From Patescibacteria group bacterium (GTDB taxonomy: Bacteria > Patescibacteriota > Minisyncoccia > Phycocordibacterales > UBA1006): a stretch of 14,680 nt of DNA. Made by a program: the position numbers and the translations under genes. Location of the stretch: assembly GCA_020428615.1 (NCBI GenBank), contig JAGQMO010000025.1, positions 1 to 14,680 on the forward strand, in the 5' to 3' direction. The notes beneath the pieces were generated by a model. It did no database searches. It was not told the origin of the DNA and was given only the letters and a program-made list of their open reading frames with translations. Positions within the stretch are counted from its first letter, which is position 1. Each line of letters begins with the position of its first letter. Of the stretch, positions 1-7,392 are shown piece after piece.

Positions 1-2
1 TG

Positions 3-53
3 GCAGTAAAACTAGAGAAAGAAATTGATGAACTTGTAGGGAATGGGGATTAG
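3..53 (+). CDS. C-terminal end of an unidentified protein (partial)
   Basis: Only the last 16 codons lie in the window, ending in TAG at 51-53. The visible tail is AVKLEKEIDELVGNGD, a charged, probably helical end. The other two forward frames hit stops within about 30 bases, so this is the only plus-strand frame open from the left edge. Charged tails of this kind occur at the ends of many proteins, including some DNA methyltransferases, but 16 residues cannot identify a family. A minus-strand or non-coding origin is not excluded. Confidence 0.45.
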   Translation, partial: AVKLEKEIDELVGNGD

Positions 54-117
54 TTGTTGACCCGTTTTTTAAATTGTGGTTTCATGATGCATAGAGAAAC
101 CCTAAAACTTAGAAGTC

Positions 118-384
118 ATGAATTATTATAATCAGTGGGATCATTATGGAAATAGAATCAAGAAAGGTAACCCTGTTACTCTCTGGAAAAAAGTCGTTGC
201 TCAGGTCGATACAGAGTCACCCGATAGTATTCAATCTAGGATGACAGCAATAGAGCGATTAGGTACAAAGAATACGCTTGGAACGTTTTCAGAAGGAGCA
301 TATCCTATTATGTTTACGATTCCAATGATTTTTGATGAAGAAGATCCACCATTTGATTTATTTATGGGTGGTGTAAGAAAGTAA
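118..384 (+). CDS. hypothetical protein, 88 aa
   Basis: I do not recognise this protein. It is a soluble 88-residue product with an aromatic/polar N-terminus (MNYYNQWDHYGNRIKKG), no signal peptide and no convincing membrane helix. The middle (about residues 30-50) is polar and the end (about 65-88) is hydrophobic with an acidic EEDPP patch. The ATG at 118 is the first in frame. No clear Shine-Dalgarno precedes it, and a poor -10-like TAAAAC at 103-108 sits 9 nt upstream. A strong intrinsic terminator begins two bases after the TAA, which supports this as a real transcription unit separate from glutamate dehydrogenase. The length and the terminator are the main evidence that it is a gene. Confidence 0.6.
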   Translation: MNYYNQWDHYGNRIKKGNPVTLWKKVVAQVDTESPDSIQSRMTAIERLGTKNTLGTFSEGAYPIMFTIPMIFDEEDPPFDLFMGGVRK

Positions 385-385
385 T

Positions 386-436
386 AAGCACCAAATGTTA
401 GTAACTCTGTTAACTAACATTTGGTGCTTTTTTGTT
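386..436 (+). terminator. strong intrinsic terminator after the 88-aa gene
   Basis: A perfect 17-bp inverted repeat (386-402 with 413-429) with a 10-nt loop is followed by a T-rich run through 436. It closes the 88-aa unit and separates it from the glutamate dehydrogenase promoter, whose -35 box starts within the T-run. Confidence 0.92.
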
Positions 437-460
437 TTTACTACATTCGAGGTATATAAT
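432..460 (+). promoter_or_regulatory. promoter of glutamate dehydrogenase, leaderless type
   Basis: TTGTTT (432-437), a 17-nt spacer and a perfect TATAAT (455-460). The ATG at 467 begins 7 nt after the last base of the -10, where transcription itself would start. This decides the start codon: an in-frame ATG at 395 lies inside the preceding terminator and upstream of this promoter. Confidence 0.8.
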
Positions 461-466
461 GAAACT

Positions 467-1726
467 ATGACGAATTCATCATCAAGCAACACCTATAAAA
501 ATATTCAAGGTGCAATTCGAAGAGCAGGGGAAGACCTCGGTTTTTCTGAATCAACAATTACTACCATTACCAATCCATATAATGTCATCAACGAGTCAGT
601 TATGGTTGAGGGTATTGATACACCGATCAACATGTATCGTGTGCAATTCAATAACGCACTTGGTCCATATAAAGGTGGCATTCGATTTCATCCTGATGTT
701 GATCTCGACGAGGTAAAAACGCTCGCCATCACCATGATGTTAAAATGTTCACTCGTAGGCATTCCTATGGGCGGCGCAAAGGGCGGCGCAACCTTGAATC
801 CAGAAGACTACACCGAAACCGAAATCGAAGCGGTCGCCCGTGCATGGGTACGTACCATGCACGAATACATTGGTGTCGACAAAGATATTCCCGCTCCTGA
901 TGTTAATACGAACGGTCAAATTATGTCCTACATGCTCGACGAGTTTGAACACATTGTTGGGCGTTCAGAACCTGGGATGATTACCGGAAAACCAATTGCA
1001 TTAGGTGGATCTCTCGGGCGCGAACAGGCAACCTCTCAGGGTGGAGTATATGCACTCCTTAAAATGATTGAATATTTCCCTGAAAAGGTCGGTAAAAAAC
1101 GTGTTGTTATTCAAGGATTCGGTAATGTCGGTTCATTTGCAGCAACTCTTCTCGCAGAAGAGGGGTTTACTATTGTAGGTATTTCAGATTCTCGAGGAGC
1201 TGTATATTCTGGATCGGGACTCGAGGTACATATGGTTGCTGAAAAGAAAAAAACGAGTAATCAAAGTCTTCACGAAATGTTTGATGATCATGATGATGTC
1301 TTGAAAATCTCGAACGAAGAGCTCTTGCTACAGGATTGTGATATCTTGATTCCTGCTGCACTCGAGAATCAAATCACTGAAGCAAATGCCAAAGATATTC
1401 AAGCGCATATTATTCTTGAACTTGCCAACAATCCGACAAGTCAAACGGCTGATGATATTCTCAAAGAGCGAGGTGTTTTAGTTATTCCTGACTTTCTTGC
1501 TAATGCTGGTGGAGTTACCGTTAGTTATTTTGAGTGGGTTCAAAATCGTGCTCAATACTATTGGACAGCTAAAGAGGTTGATGAGAAACTATTTCAATTC
1601 ATGGTTGATGCAACAGATAGGGTGTACACCTTGTCTCAAAAAGAATCTTTGACATTGCGTGAGGCGGGATTTCGTCTGGCGGTTGAACGAGTTGGTCGCG
1701 CCCTTGAACTTCGAGGTCAAAAATAA
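467..1726 (+). CDS. gdhA: glutamate dehydrogenase (GLFV dehydrogenase family)
   Basis: Cytosolic enzyme interconverting glutamate with 2-oxoglutarate and ammonium using NAD(P). At 419 aa it has normal hexameric-GDH length. The N-terminal substrate domain carries K69 in GPYKGGIRFHP, the catalytic lysine K105 in PMGGAKGG and the catalytic aspartate D145 in PAPDVNT. The Rossmann dinucleotide fold carries the glycine motif G217-F-G-N-V-G222. The C-terminal part has the family sequence LANAGGVTVSYFEWVQN. Cofactor preference cannot be read reliably. ATG 467 is chosen because it lies just behind a strong promoter; the frame stays open upstream through a terminator and that extension should not be annotated. 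Its stop is one base from the next gene, so it heads an operon with mreD-like and PBP2 genes, an odd partnership. Leucine/phenylalanine dehydrogenases share the fold, but the size and motifs favour GDH. Confidence 0.93.
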   Translation: MTNSSSSNTYKNIQGAIRRAGEDLGFSESTITTITNPYNVINESVMVEGIDTPINMYRVQFNNALGPYKGGIRFHPDVDLDEVKTLAITMMLKCSLVGIPMGGAKGGATLNPEDYTETEIEAVARAWVRTMHEYIGVDKDIPAPDVNTNGQIMSYMLDEFEHIVGRSEPGMITGKPIALGGSLGREQATSQGGVYALLKMIEYFPEKVGKKRVVIQGFGNVGSFAATLLAEEGFTIVGISDSRGAVYSGSGLEVHMVAEKKKTSNQSLHEMFDDHDDVLKISNEELLLQDCDILIPAALENQITEANAKDIQAHIILELANNPTSQTADDILKERGVLVIPDFLANAGGVTVSYFEWVQNRAQYYWTAKEVDEKLFQFMVDATDRVYTLSQKESLTLREAGFRLAVERVGRALELRGQK

Positions 1727-1727
1727 C

Positions 1728-1991
1728 ATGAAGCGTTTATTTATTGGTATTTTTATATTTGGTATTACCCTTTGGTTTGCACCATGGGTAGGTATTGTGA
1801 TTGCTGGGGTCTATAGTTTTTTTCATCATGGTCGTTATTATGAACTCTTATTTTTTGGAGTGCTCATTGATACAATATATCAGTCGATTATACAGGTTGG
1901 ATTTCTGTTTATCCCGATATATACGATATGTTCCCTTATATTATTTTTTGGCATCTCTTCAATAAAAAAGAAAATGAATATCTATGCGTAA
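1728..1991 (+). CDS. small multi-pass membrane protein, MreD-like
   Basis: An 87-residue, very hydrophobic protein with about three transmembrane stretches (roughly residues 3-30, 38-58 and 60-76) and a basic C-terminal tail (KKKMNIYA). The ATG at 1728 comes one base after the GDH stop, and a GAGGT about 11 nt upstream could act as a weak ribosome site. Its end overlaps the PBP2 start by 8 bases, so it is translationally coupled. MreD is the membrane protein of the rod-shape (elongasome) complex and is typically encoded just before PBP2. Position and topology suggest a shortened MreD equivalent, but sequence identity is not visible by eye and the usual MreD is about twice as long. In-frame upstream codons lie inside the GDH gene and are ignored. 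Confidence 0.6.
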   Translation: MKRLFIGIFIFGITLWFAPWVGIVIAGVYSFFHHGRYYELLFFGVLIDTIYQSIIQVGFLFIPIYTICSLILFFGISSIKKKMNIYA

Positions 1992-3684
1992 TCCTTTTTT
2001 AAAAAGAAAATATCGTGATTACGAAATAGAACCAGATCAAATTTTTCTTGATACCATTAATATTTCACAGCTGAACAAGCAACAGTTTGAGGGCGTTATA
2101 GAGCGACCCATATCCCAGAAAACACTTATCATCCTAGGAGCTTTTTTCCTGTTAATTTTTCTCTTTTTTTGTGGAAGACTCTTTTTTTTGCAAATCGTTG
2201 ATGGCAACAGTTTTCTGGCTCAATCAGAAAATAATCGATTAAAACGCGTGCCTATTTTTGCTGAACGAGGTGTTATTTATGATCGAAATAATATTGAAAT
2301 TGCATGGAATACTGATAGCGGAGGTCAAACACCTTTTTCCTATCGAGCATATACCAAACTTTCAGGACACGGACATGTTCTTGGGTATGTGAATTATCCT
2401 CAGACTGATAATGCTGGGAACTATTGGAGAACCGAGATTTCCGGTCAGGCTGGAATTGAGAAAAAATACAATGATGTGCTCGCTGGTGTGAATGGCTCAC
2501 GTCTCATTGAAACGGATGCGCTTGGTCATGAAATATCAAATAGCACTATTTCAAACTCAATGAATGGAGAAAATATTGTAACTACTATTGATACATACCT
2601 ACAACATTACTTATACGAAGCAATTCATAAACAAGCTGAAGAGGGAGGGTTTCAAGGAGGAGCTGGCAGTATTATGGATGTTCATACAGGAGAATTGATT
2701 GCATTTACCAGCTATCCTGAATTTGATCCGTACACACTCGCTGAAGGAGAGGATGTTGAAAAAATTCAAGAATTTTTTAATGATCCGCGTAAACCCTTTT
2801 TGAATCGTGTACTGTCAGGACTCTATTCCCCGGGCTCTACCGTTAAACCATTTTTAGGATTAGCTGCACTCAATGAAGGGTTGATTACAAAAGATACTAC
2901 GGTTCTCAGTACTGGTAAAATTGAAATTCCAAATCGATTTAATCCCTCAGAACCATCCATTTTTCGTGACTGGCGTCCGCAAGGTCATGGAATTACCGAT
3001 ATTCGACACGCTATTGCTGATTCTGTGAATACTTTTTTCTATGCCATTGGAGGTGGGTGGAATGGACAAGAAGGGCTCGGTATTGATCGCATTGAACAGT
3101 ATATTAAAGACTTCGGGATTGCACAGCCAACTGGTATTGATTTTGGAAATGAAGCGGTTGGAACAATACCAAGTCCTGAATGGAAAAAAGAGACATTTGC
3201 TGATGGCACATGGCGTATCGGAGATACCTACATTACCTCTATTGGTCAGTTTGGTTTTCAGGTGACACCAATTCAAATGACGCGCGCAATGGCAGCGATT
3301 GCTAATAACGGGATATTGTTCGAACCGTTACTGATTGCAGGAGATTCACACAGTGAATTGGTTCCTGACCACATTTCTCTTGATGATTACGAGCTCATTA
3401 GACAGGCATTGCGAGACACGGTTACGAAGGGAATAGCTGCAATCATCAATAGTCAAGATGTTGCTATGGCTGCAAAAACGGGAACCGCTCAGGTGGGTGT
3501 TGATAATGAATTTTACAATTCATGGGTTGTCGGTTTTTTTCCGTATGAGAATCCCCAATATGCCTTTAGTATTGTTATGGAACGAGGTCCTGACGGAGGG
3601 GTAGGATCTGCCGGACGAGCTATGAGAGATTTTATTGCAAGTGTTTCGGTCAACTACCCTGAATTTTGGCAAAATCTACAGTAG
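1984..3684 (+). CDS. mrdA: penicillin-binding protein 2, peptidoglycan transpeptidase
   Basis: Class B PBP of the elongation complex; it cross-links peptidoglycan outside the membrane. It is 566 aa: a cytoplasmic N-terminus, one transmembrane helix at about residues 46-70, then the PBP-dimer/pedestal domain with the ERGVIYDRN signature and the transpeptidase domain. All three active-site motifs are intact: S285-T-V-K288 (in SPGSTVKPF), S347-V-N349 and K498-T-G500 (in AAKTGTAQ). The ATG at 1984 overlaps the preceding small membrane gene by 8 bases and has no Shine-Dalgarno, which implies coupled translation. Length is slightly below typical PBP2 (about 600-630 aa). FtsI-type PBPs share the motifs, but the MreD-like neighbour favours the elongation-specific enzyme. 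Confidence 0.9.
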   Translation: MRNPFLKRKYRDYEIEPDQIFLDTINISQLNKQQFEGVIERPISQKTLIILGAFFLLIFLFFCGRLFFLQIVDGNSFLAQSENNRLKRVPIFAERGVIYDRNNIEIAWNTDSGGQTPFSYRAYTKLSGHGHVLGYVNYPQTDNAGNYWRTEISGQAGIEKKYNDVLAGVNGSRLIETDALGHEISNSTISNSMNGENIVTTIDTYLQHYLYEAIHKQAEEGGFQGGAGSIMDVHTGELIAFTSYPEFDPYTLAEGEDVEKIQEFFNDPRKPFLNRVLSGLYSPGSTVKPFLGLAALNEGLITKDTTVLSTGKIEIPNRFNPSEPSIFRDWRPQGHGITDIRHAIADSVNTFFYAIGGGWNGQEGLGIDRIEQYIKDFGIAQPTGIDFGNEAVGTIPSPEWKKETFADGTWRIGDTYITSIGQFGFQVTPIQMTRAMAAIANNGILFEPLLIAGDSHSELVPDHISLDDYELIRQALRDTVTKGIAAIINSQDVAMAAKTGTAQVGVDNEFYNSWVVGFFPYENPQYAFSIVMERGPDGGVGSAGRAMRDFIASVSVNYPEFWQNLQ

Positions 3685-3737
3685 GTTGTACATTTTTTGT
3701 GTAATGAAAATAATTTACATTCGTTATATACTGTAGG

Positions 3738-3764
3738 TAGCAAATTCTTTGCTATTGTTTTATT
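3738..3764 (+). terminator. possible weak terminator after PBP2
   Basis: A 7-bp hairpin (TAGCAAA, loop TTC, TTTGCTA; 3738-3754) is followed by the T-rich ATTGTTTTATT. Just upstream an 8-bp inverted repeat (3676-3683 with 3729-3736) spans the PBP2 stop. Stem strength is modest, so this may be only a partial terminator. Confidence 0.4.
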
Positions 3765-3769
3765 CGCTG

Positions 3770-3775
3770 TAATAT
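3770..3775 (+). promoter_or_regulatory. -10 box upstream of the PG-binding protein
   Basis: TAATAT with the ATG at 3785, 9 nt downstream, repeats the leaderless spacing seen elsewhere in the window. No good -35 is visible, so the promoter call is tentative. Confidence 0.4.
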
Positions 3776-3784
3776 TTTAAATGT

Positions 3785-4483
3785 ATGAAAGTAAGATTAT
3801 CTCTCGTTGGTGTGTTATTAGCTACATTCATCGTATTCTCGGGAAGCCCAGTCTTTGCACAGAGCAATACTGATGCGGTGGCAACATCAGTTGGTGCAGC
3901 AGTAGTTAATACTGATGATGTACCTCAGTTGAGTTACACGCAAACACTTCGCCGAGGAGTGAAGAGTGAACAAGTACGTGCGCTTCAAAATATCCTTAAA
4001 GAACTTGGGTTTTATGATCGCAGTCTTGACGGTGATTATGGTTCAGGAACATATGCAGCAGTGCTCGCATTTCAACGTGCTCGAGGATTGGCTGCTGACG
4101 GAGTTGCCGGGCCAAAAACATTCGCAGCTATTATGGCTTCTGCAAATGGTACATCCTTTACGCTCCCGCCAATTTTAGATGACAATTGTACTGATCAAGA
4201 TGTCTATGAACCAGTATGTGGCCAACAAACTATTAATTGTCTCGTAGCACCATGTGACGAATCAGGACCTCGAACGTTTGCAAACACATGCTCTCTTGAA
4301 GCCGCAGGTGCAACGTACCTCTATGATGGCGCATGTAGTAACACTCGTCCTACCGAAGAGGGGCTTAGTGACGAAGCTATCAAAGCACTCATTAAACAAC
4401 TCAATGCGCAAGTTGATCGCTTGGAAAATTATATTAAAGAGCTCAAGGAAAAAATCGCAGAACTCGAAGAACAATTGGGTTAA
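3785..4483 (+). CDS. secreted peptidoglycan-binding protein with Kazal-like domain and coiled coil
   Basis: A 232-aa exported protein. Residues 1-26 are a Sec signal peptide with likely cleavage near VFA-QS. Residues about 55-116 match the PG_binding_1 fold (LRRGVKSEQVRALQNIL, LDGDYGSGT, FQRARGL, DGVAGPKT), which anchors proteins to cell wall. Residues about 135-184 hold six cysteines (C135, C145, C152, C157, C169, C184) with EPVCG and TFANTCSLEAAGA, resembling a Kazal-type three-disulfide module. Residues about 192-232 form a charged heptad coiled coil (LIKQLNAQVDRLENYIKEL). No catalytic domain is seen, so it is a structural or binding protein rather than a hydrolase. It stands between PBP2 and greA with its own promoter-like -10 and terminator. 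Whether the Kazal-like module inhibits proteases is unknown; it could be only a stabilising fold. Confidence 0.85.
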   Translation: MKVRLSLVGVLLATFIVFSGSPVFAQSNTDAVATSVGAAVVNTDDVPQLSYTQTLRRGVKSEQVRALQNILKELGFYDRSLDGDYGSGTYAAVLAFQRARGLAADGVAGPKTFAAIMASANGTSFTLPPILDDNCTDQDVYEPVCGQQTINCLVAPCDESGPRTFANTCSLEAAGATYLYDGACSNTRPTEEGLSDEAIKALIKQLNAQVDRLENYIKELKEKIAELEEQLG

Positions 4484-4489
4484 TACAAC

Positions 4490-4517
4490 AAAAGACCTTG
4501 AAAGGTTTTTTGTTTTT
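4490..4517 (+). terminator. terminator after the PG-binding protein
   Basis: A 9-bp stem (4490-4498 with 4503-4511, one G.T pair) with loop TGAA merges into a T-rich tail up to 4517. The greA promoter follows immediately. Confidence 0.75.
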
Positions 4518-4518
4518 C

Positions 4519-4546
4519 TTGCAACAATATTATTCATCCTTATACT
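4519..4546 (+). promoter_or_regulatory. promoter of greA-lysS, leaderless type
   Basis: TTGCAA (4519-4524), a 16-nt spacer and TATACT (4541-4546). The GreA ATG at 4554 begins 8 nt after the -10, so the mRNA should begin at or next to the start codon. This rules out the much longer in-frame extension upstream, which crosses the terminator. Confidence 0.7.
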
Positions 4547-4553
4547 TGGTGTC

Positions 4554-5015
4554 ATGGAACGAGAGTTTTTAACAGCTGAAAAACAGGTTGAACTGAAAAA
4601 AGAATTAGAATTCTTAAAGACAGAAAAACGTTCGGAAATACTTGAACGTTTGGCTTTTGCGAAATCTCTTGGCGATTTATCAGAAAACGCAGAGTACCAC
4701 ACATCAAAAGAAGCGCAGGGTAAGAATGAGGCACGCATCTCACAGATTGAGGCGATTCTGAAAAATGCTGTTGTGGTTGAAGCTAATACTGACGGAATCA
4801 TTGATGTCGGGTCAATTGTGACGTTAATAAAGAAAGATAGTGGTGAAGAAAAAACCTATCAAATTGTAGGTAATGAAGAGGCGGATTTTGCTTCAGGAAA
4901 AATTTCTTTTGAATCGCCTCTTGGTAGTGCGTTGATGCATAAACAGCAAGGAGACGAAGTGAGTGTCGAAACGCCAAAAGGTGGTATCATATATGTAGTT
5001 AATAACGTTTCGTAA
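4554..5015 (+). CDS. greA: transcription elongation factor GreA
   Basis: Binds RNA polymerase through the secondary channel and stimulates cleavage of backtracked RNA. It is 153 aa, close to the family norm (about 158). Residues 1-75 form the antiparallel coiled coil, with the tip motif GDLSENAEYH placing the acidic residues D41 and E44 as in E. coli GreA. The C-terminal FKBP-like domain follows (VGSIVTL, GNEEADFASGKISFESPLG ending near SALM). ATG 4554 is preferred because of the adjacent promoter and family length. The stop lies two bases before lysS, so the two are co-transcribed. GreB is a less likely alternative. Confidence 0.96.
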   Translation: MEREFLTAEKQVELKKELEFLKTEKRSEILERLAFAKSLGDLSENAEYHTSKEAQGKNEARISQIEAILKNAVVVEANTDGIIDVGSIVTLIKKDSGEEKTYQIVGNEEADFASGKISFESPLGSALMHKQQGDEVSVETPKGGIIYVVNNVS

Positions 5016-5017
5016 TT

Positions 5018-6493
5018 ATGGCATCACTTGAAGAATTGCGGTCAGTTCGGCTCGCAAAAATTAAAAAACTACAGGAAGCTGGAATGAATCCATTTCCAGC
5101 TGATGTTACGCGTGATGCAACGCTCCAGGAAGTAATGGAAGACTTCAGCGAAGGCGCAACACGTTCTCTCGTTGGGCGTGTTACCGCAATCAGAAGCGCT
5201 GGAGCAATCAGCTTTATTGTTATCAATGATGGAACTGGTGAATTTCAAGCAGTTTTGAAAAAAGGTGAGATTGAGGAATCACTTCTTGAACTTTTTAAAG
5301 ACACAGTAGATATTGCTGATTTTGTTTGGTTCTCAGGAGAATTGTTTACAACTGAACGTGGTGCCAAAAGTATTCTCGTCAAAGATTGGAAAATGGCAGG
5401 GAAGGCGCTCTTACCATTACCTGATAAACATGCAGGATTGCAGGATCAAGATGAAATCTATCGCAAACGCTATCTCGATACGTTAACCAATTCAGATTCA
5501 CGGGAAATTTTTAAGACTCGAGCCCACATTATCTCGGCCATTCGTGAGTTCTTTGATGATCGTGGTTTTATGGAAGTTGAAACACCGATTTTGCAAAACC
5601 AAGCAGGTGGGGCAATGGCGCAAACATTTAATACTCATCACAATGATATGGATATGGATATGGTACTGCGGATTTCGCTTGAGCTCGAACATAAAATGAT
5701 TATGGCAGGCGGGTACTCTCGTATCTATGAAATCGGCAAGAATTTTCGAAACGAAGGTTCAGATCCGACCCATATTCAAGAGTTCACCATGATGGAGTGG
5801 TACGCTGCATATGAAACACTTGAACAAAATATGGAGTGGACAGAAGAACTCATTAAACACCTTGCACAAGACGTTGTTGGAAAAACTACATTCACCGTGT
5901 GGGACAAAGAGGGTAGTCAACACGAAGTGAATCTTGATACCAACTGGCCACGTTTGCGATTTCCTGACCTTCTGAAAAACAATGCTGATCTTGATATTGA
6001 AACTGCGAGTATTGAAGATATTCAAACCACAGCAGAAAAATGGGGTATGCCGAAAGAAGAAACGGCAATTACCGGACGCGCAAATCTCCTTGATTTCATA
6101 TACAAGAAATCATCACGTAATAGTATTGTTGGTCCCGCATTTGTTACTGATTATCCGGGAGACCTCAAACCGCTCGCTCAACAAAACGAAGACGGAACGG
6201 CTCGTGTTGCACAGCTCATTATTGGTGGAGCCGAGATTACCAATCAGTATGCCGAGTTGGTGAATCCTATCAAGCAACGTGAACTCCTCGAATCGCAAGC
6301 GCAAGCGAGAGAAGAAGGAGACGCTGAAGCAATGGAGTTGGATGAGCGGTTTCTCACGGCGATGGAACACGGTATGCCACCGATGACAGGATTCGGAATG
6401 GGTATTGATCGCCTCGTTGCGTTCTTTGCCGAACGACAAAATTTGAGGGATGTTATCTTCTTTCCTATTGTTAAACCTCAGAAAAATGATTGA
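5018..6493 (+). CDS. lysS: lysyl-tRNA synthetase, class II
   Basis: Charges tRNA-Lys in the cytosol. It is 491 aa against about 505 in E. coli. An N-terminal OB-fold anticodon-binding domain (about residues 50-145, with VGRVTAIR and GTGEFQAV) precedes the class II catalytic core. Motif 1 is GFMEVETPIL, motif 2 is FRNEGSDPTHIQEFTMMEW with R244, and motif 3 is GFGMGIDRLVAFF with R465. The ATG follows the greA stop by two bases without a Shine-Dalgarno, so translation is probably coupled. Its TGA stop lies inside the TTGACA -35 box of the next gene. The variable stretch around FVTDYPGDLKPLAQ differs somewhat from model LysS but keeps the fold's pattern. Confidence 0.96.
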   Translation: MASLEELRSVRLAKIKKLQEAGMNPFPADVTRDATLQEVMEDFSEGATRSLVGRVTAIRSAGAISFIVINDGTGEFQAVLKKGEIEESLLELFKDTVDIADFVWFSGELFTTERGAKSILVKDWKMAGKALLPLPDKHAGLQDQDEIYRKRYLDTLTNSDSREIFKTRAHIISAIREFFDDRGFMEVETPILQNQAGGAMAQTFNTHHNDMDMDMVLRISLELEHKMIMAGGYSRIYEIGKNFRNEGSDPTHIQEFTMMEWYAAYETLEQNMEWTEELIKHLAQDVVGKTTFTVWDKEGSQHEVNLDTNWPRLRFPDLLKNNADLDIETASIEDIQTTAEKWGMPKEETAITGRANLLDFIYKKSSRNSIVGPAFVTDYPGDLKPLAQQNEDGTARVAQLIIGGAEITNQYAELVNPIKQRELLESQAQAREEGDAEAMELDERFLTAMEHGMPPMTGFGMGIDRLVAFFAERQNLRDVIFFPIVKPQKND

Positions 6494-6520
6494 CACTCGT
6501 TTTTCTTTTTGTGTTATACT
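6490..6520 (+). promoter_or_regulatory. promoter overlapping the lysS stop codon
   Basis: A consensus TTGACA (6490-6495) contains the lysS TGA. After a 19-nt spacer comes an extended -10, TGTTATACT (6512-6520). The next ATG at 6529 starts 9 nt after the -10. The long spacer is compensated by the TGn extension. Confidence 0.75.
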
Positions 6521-6528
6521 ACCAGCGT

Positions 6529-7224
6529 ATGAAACGAACATTTAGCATTAACACGCTCTTTAAAGACGCGTGGAAAGATTATAAGGCGAATTGGACTCTG
6601 TTTATTCTGATTGGAATTATTTTTGTACTCATAGGACTTGTCAGTAAATTAGGAAGTAGTTTCAATCCATACACTCATACTTTTGAACAACCCCTTGTTA
6701 CTACGGTTATAGGATTTCTGTTGCAAATGTTTGTAGGGCTTGGTTTTATTCGTTTCCTCCTCAATATGGTGGATGGAAAAGAGTATAAGGTTGAAGATCT
6801 CTTTCGGGGTGCCGAATCTGTAGCACACTTTATATATTTCGTGGTAGTTGCACTTTTGTATGGTGCATTTATTGCTTTTGGAATGGTATTATTGGTTGTT
6901 CCTGGTCTTGTTGCACTCGTTGGATTTATTTTTGCACAATACCTGATGGCTGAACGAAAAGCTGATATCTTTGAATCATTTCAAAAAAGTTGGATGATGA
7001 CATCAGGAAATCGGTGGAAAATACTATGGTTGATGATTGTACTTGCATTATTTAATCTGCTCGGTGTTATCGCGCTCTTTGTTGGATTAATTATAACCGT
7101 GCCAATGTCATATATTATTTATGCTCGGTTGTATCGAACGCTTGACGGTGAACTCGCGACAACACCTGATGAGAAAAACGATATAGAAGTCGTTGAAGTT
7201 CTCGAAGGGAATCAAACAGCATAA
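6529..7224 (+). CDS. multi-pass membrane protein, 231 aa, function unknown
   Basis: An integral membrane protein with about five to six hydrophobic segments (approximate residues 20-42, 56-80, 96-122, 122-142, 165-200) and an acidic soluble tail (DEKNDIEVVEVLEG). The pattern of amphipathic starts (FKDAWKDYKANW; FESFQKSWMMTSGNRWKILWL) followed by long helices resembles DUF975/YciC-like integral membrane proteins. That is a resemblance only, and no reaction can be assigned. The start at 6529 is chosen because a strong extended -10 promoter lies immediately upstream. The in-frame ATG at 6490 lies within that promoter and the lysS end. An intrinsic terminator follows the stop, so this is a single-gene unit. 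Confidence 0.8.
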   Translation: MKRTFSINTLFKDAWKDYKANWTLFILIGIIFVLIGLVSKLGSSFNPYTHTFEQPLVTTVIGFLLQMFVGLGFIRFLLNMVDGKEYKVEDLFRGAESVAHFIYFVVVALLYGAFIAFGMVLLVVPGLVALVGFIFAQYLMAERKADIFESFQKSWMMTSGNRWKILWLMIVLALFNLLGVIALFVGLIITVPMSYIIYARLYRTLDGELATTPDEKNDIEVVEVLEGNQTA

Positions 7225-7235
7225 GAGCTTTTAAC

Positions 7236-7257
7236 AAAAAACCTGAAAGGGTTTTTT
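7236..7257 (+). terminator. terminator after the membrane protein gene
   Basis: AAAAAACC (7236-7243), loop TGAAAG, GGTTTTTT (7250-7257): an 8-bp stem with built-in A and T tracts. It lies 12 bases after the stop codon. Confidence 0.8.
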
Positions 7258-7269
7258 ATGTTTCTTATC

Positions 7270-7298
7270 TTGCTTAACAAGTGGCTTTTTAGTAGTAT
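7270..7298 (+). promoter_or_regulatory. possible promoter of tRNA-Leu
   Basis: TTGCTT (7270-7275), a 17-nt spacer and TAGTAT (7293-7298) would start transcription a few bases before the tRNA at 7308. The hexamers are weak; position and the intervening terminator are the main support. Confidence 0.35.
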
Positions 7299-7307
7299 CA
7301 AACCATT

Positions 7308-7392
7308 GCCGGAGTGGCGGAATTGGTAGACGCGTGCGACTCAAAATCGCATGTCTTCGGGCGTGTGGGTTCAAGTCCCACCTCCGGCACCA
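7308..7392 (+). tRNA. tRNA-Leu, anticodon CAA, with encoded CCA
   Basis: A complete cloverleaf. The acceptor stem is GCCGGAG (7308-7314) with CTCCGGC (7382-7388), then discriminator A and CCA (7390-7392). The D arm contains GAATTGGTAGACGC. The anticodon stem TGCGA/TCGCA encloses loop CTCAAAA, giving anticodon CAA, which reads UUG. A long class II variable arm (GTCTTCGGGC) is as expected for leucine. The T arm is GTGGG-TTCAAGT-CCCAC. The tail is unusual: the bases CACCA at the 3' end are also the outer base pairs of the following terminator hairpin, so tRNA 3'-end processing and terminator folding compete for the same bases. Confidence 0.97.

Noticed and set aside
395..466. N-terminal extension of glutamate dehydrogenase from the ATG at 395
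   Set aside because: The extension is the translated terminator and promoter; family length and promoter position support 467.
4254..4553. 100-residue N-terminal extension of GreA
   Set aside because: It lies out of frame inside the preceding gene and crosses a terminator; GreA is complete from 4554.
4262..4801. 179-aa minus-strand ORF opposite the PG-binding protein and greA
   Set aside because: It overlaps two clearly recognisable genes and crosses a terminator; it is a shadow of their coding bias.
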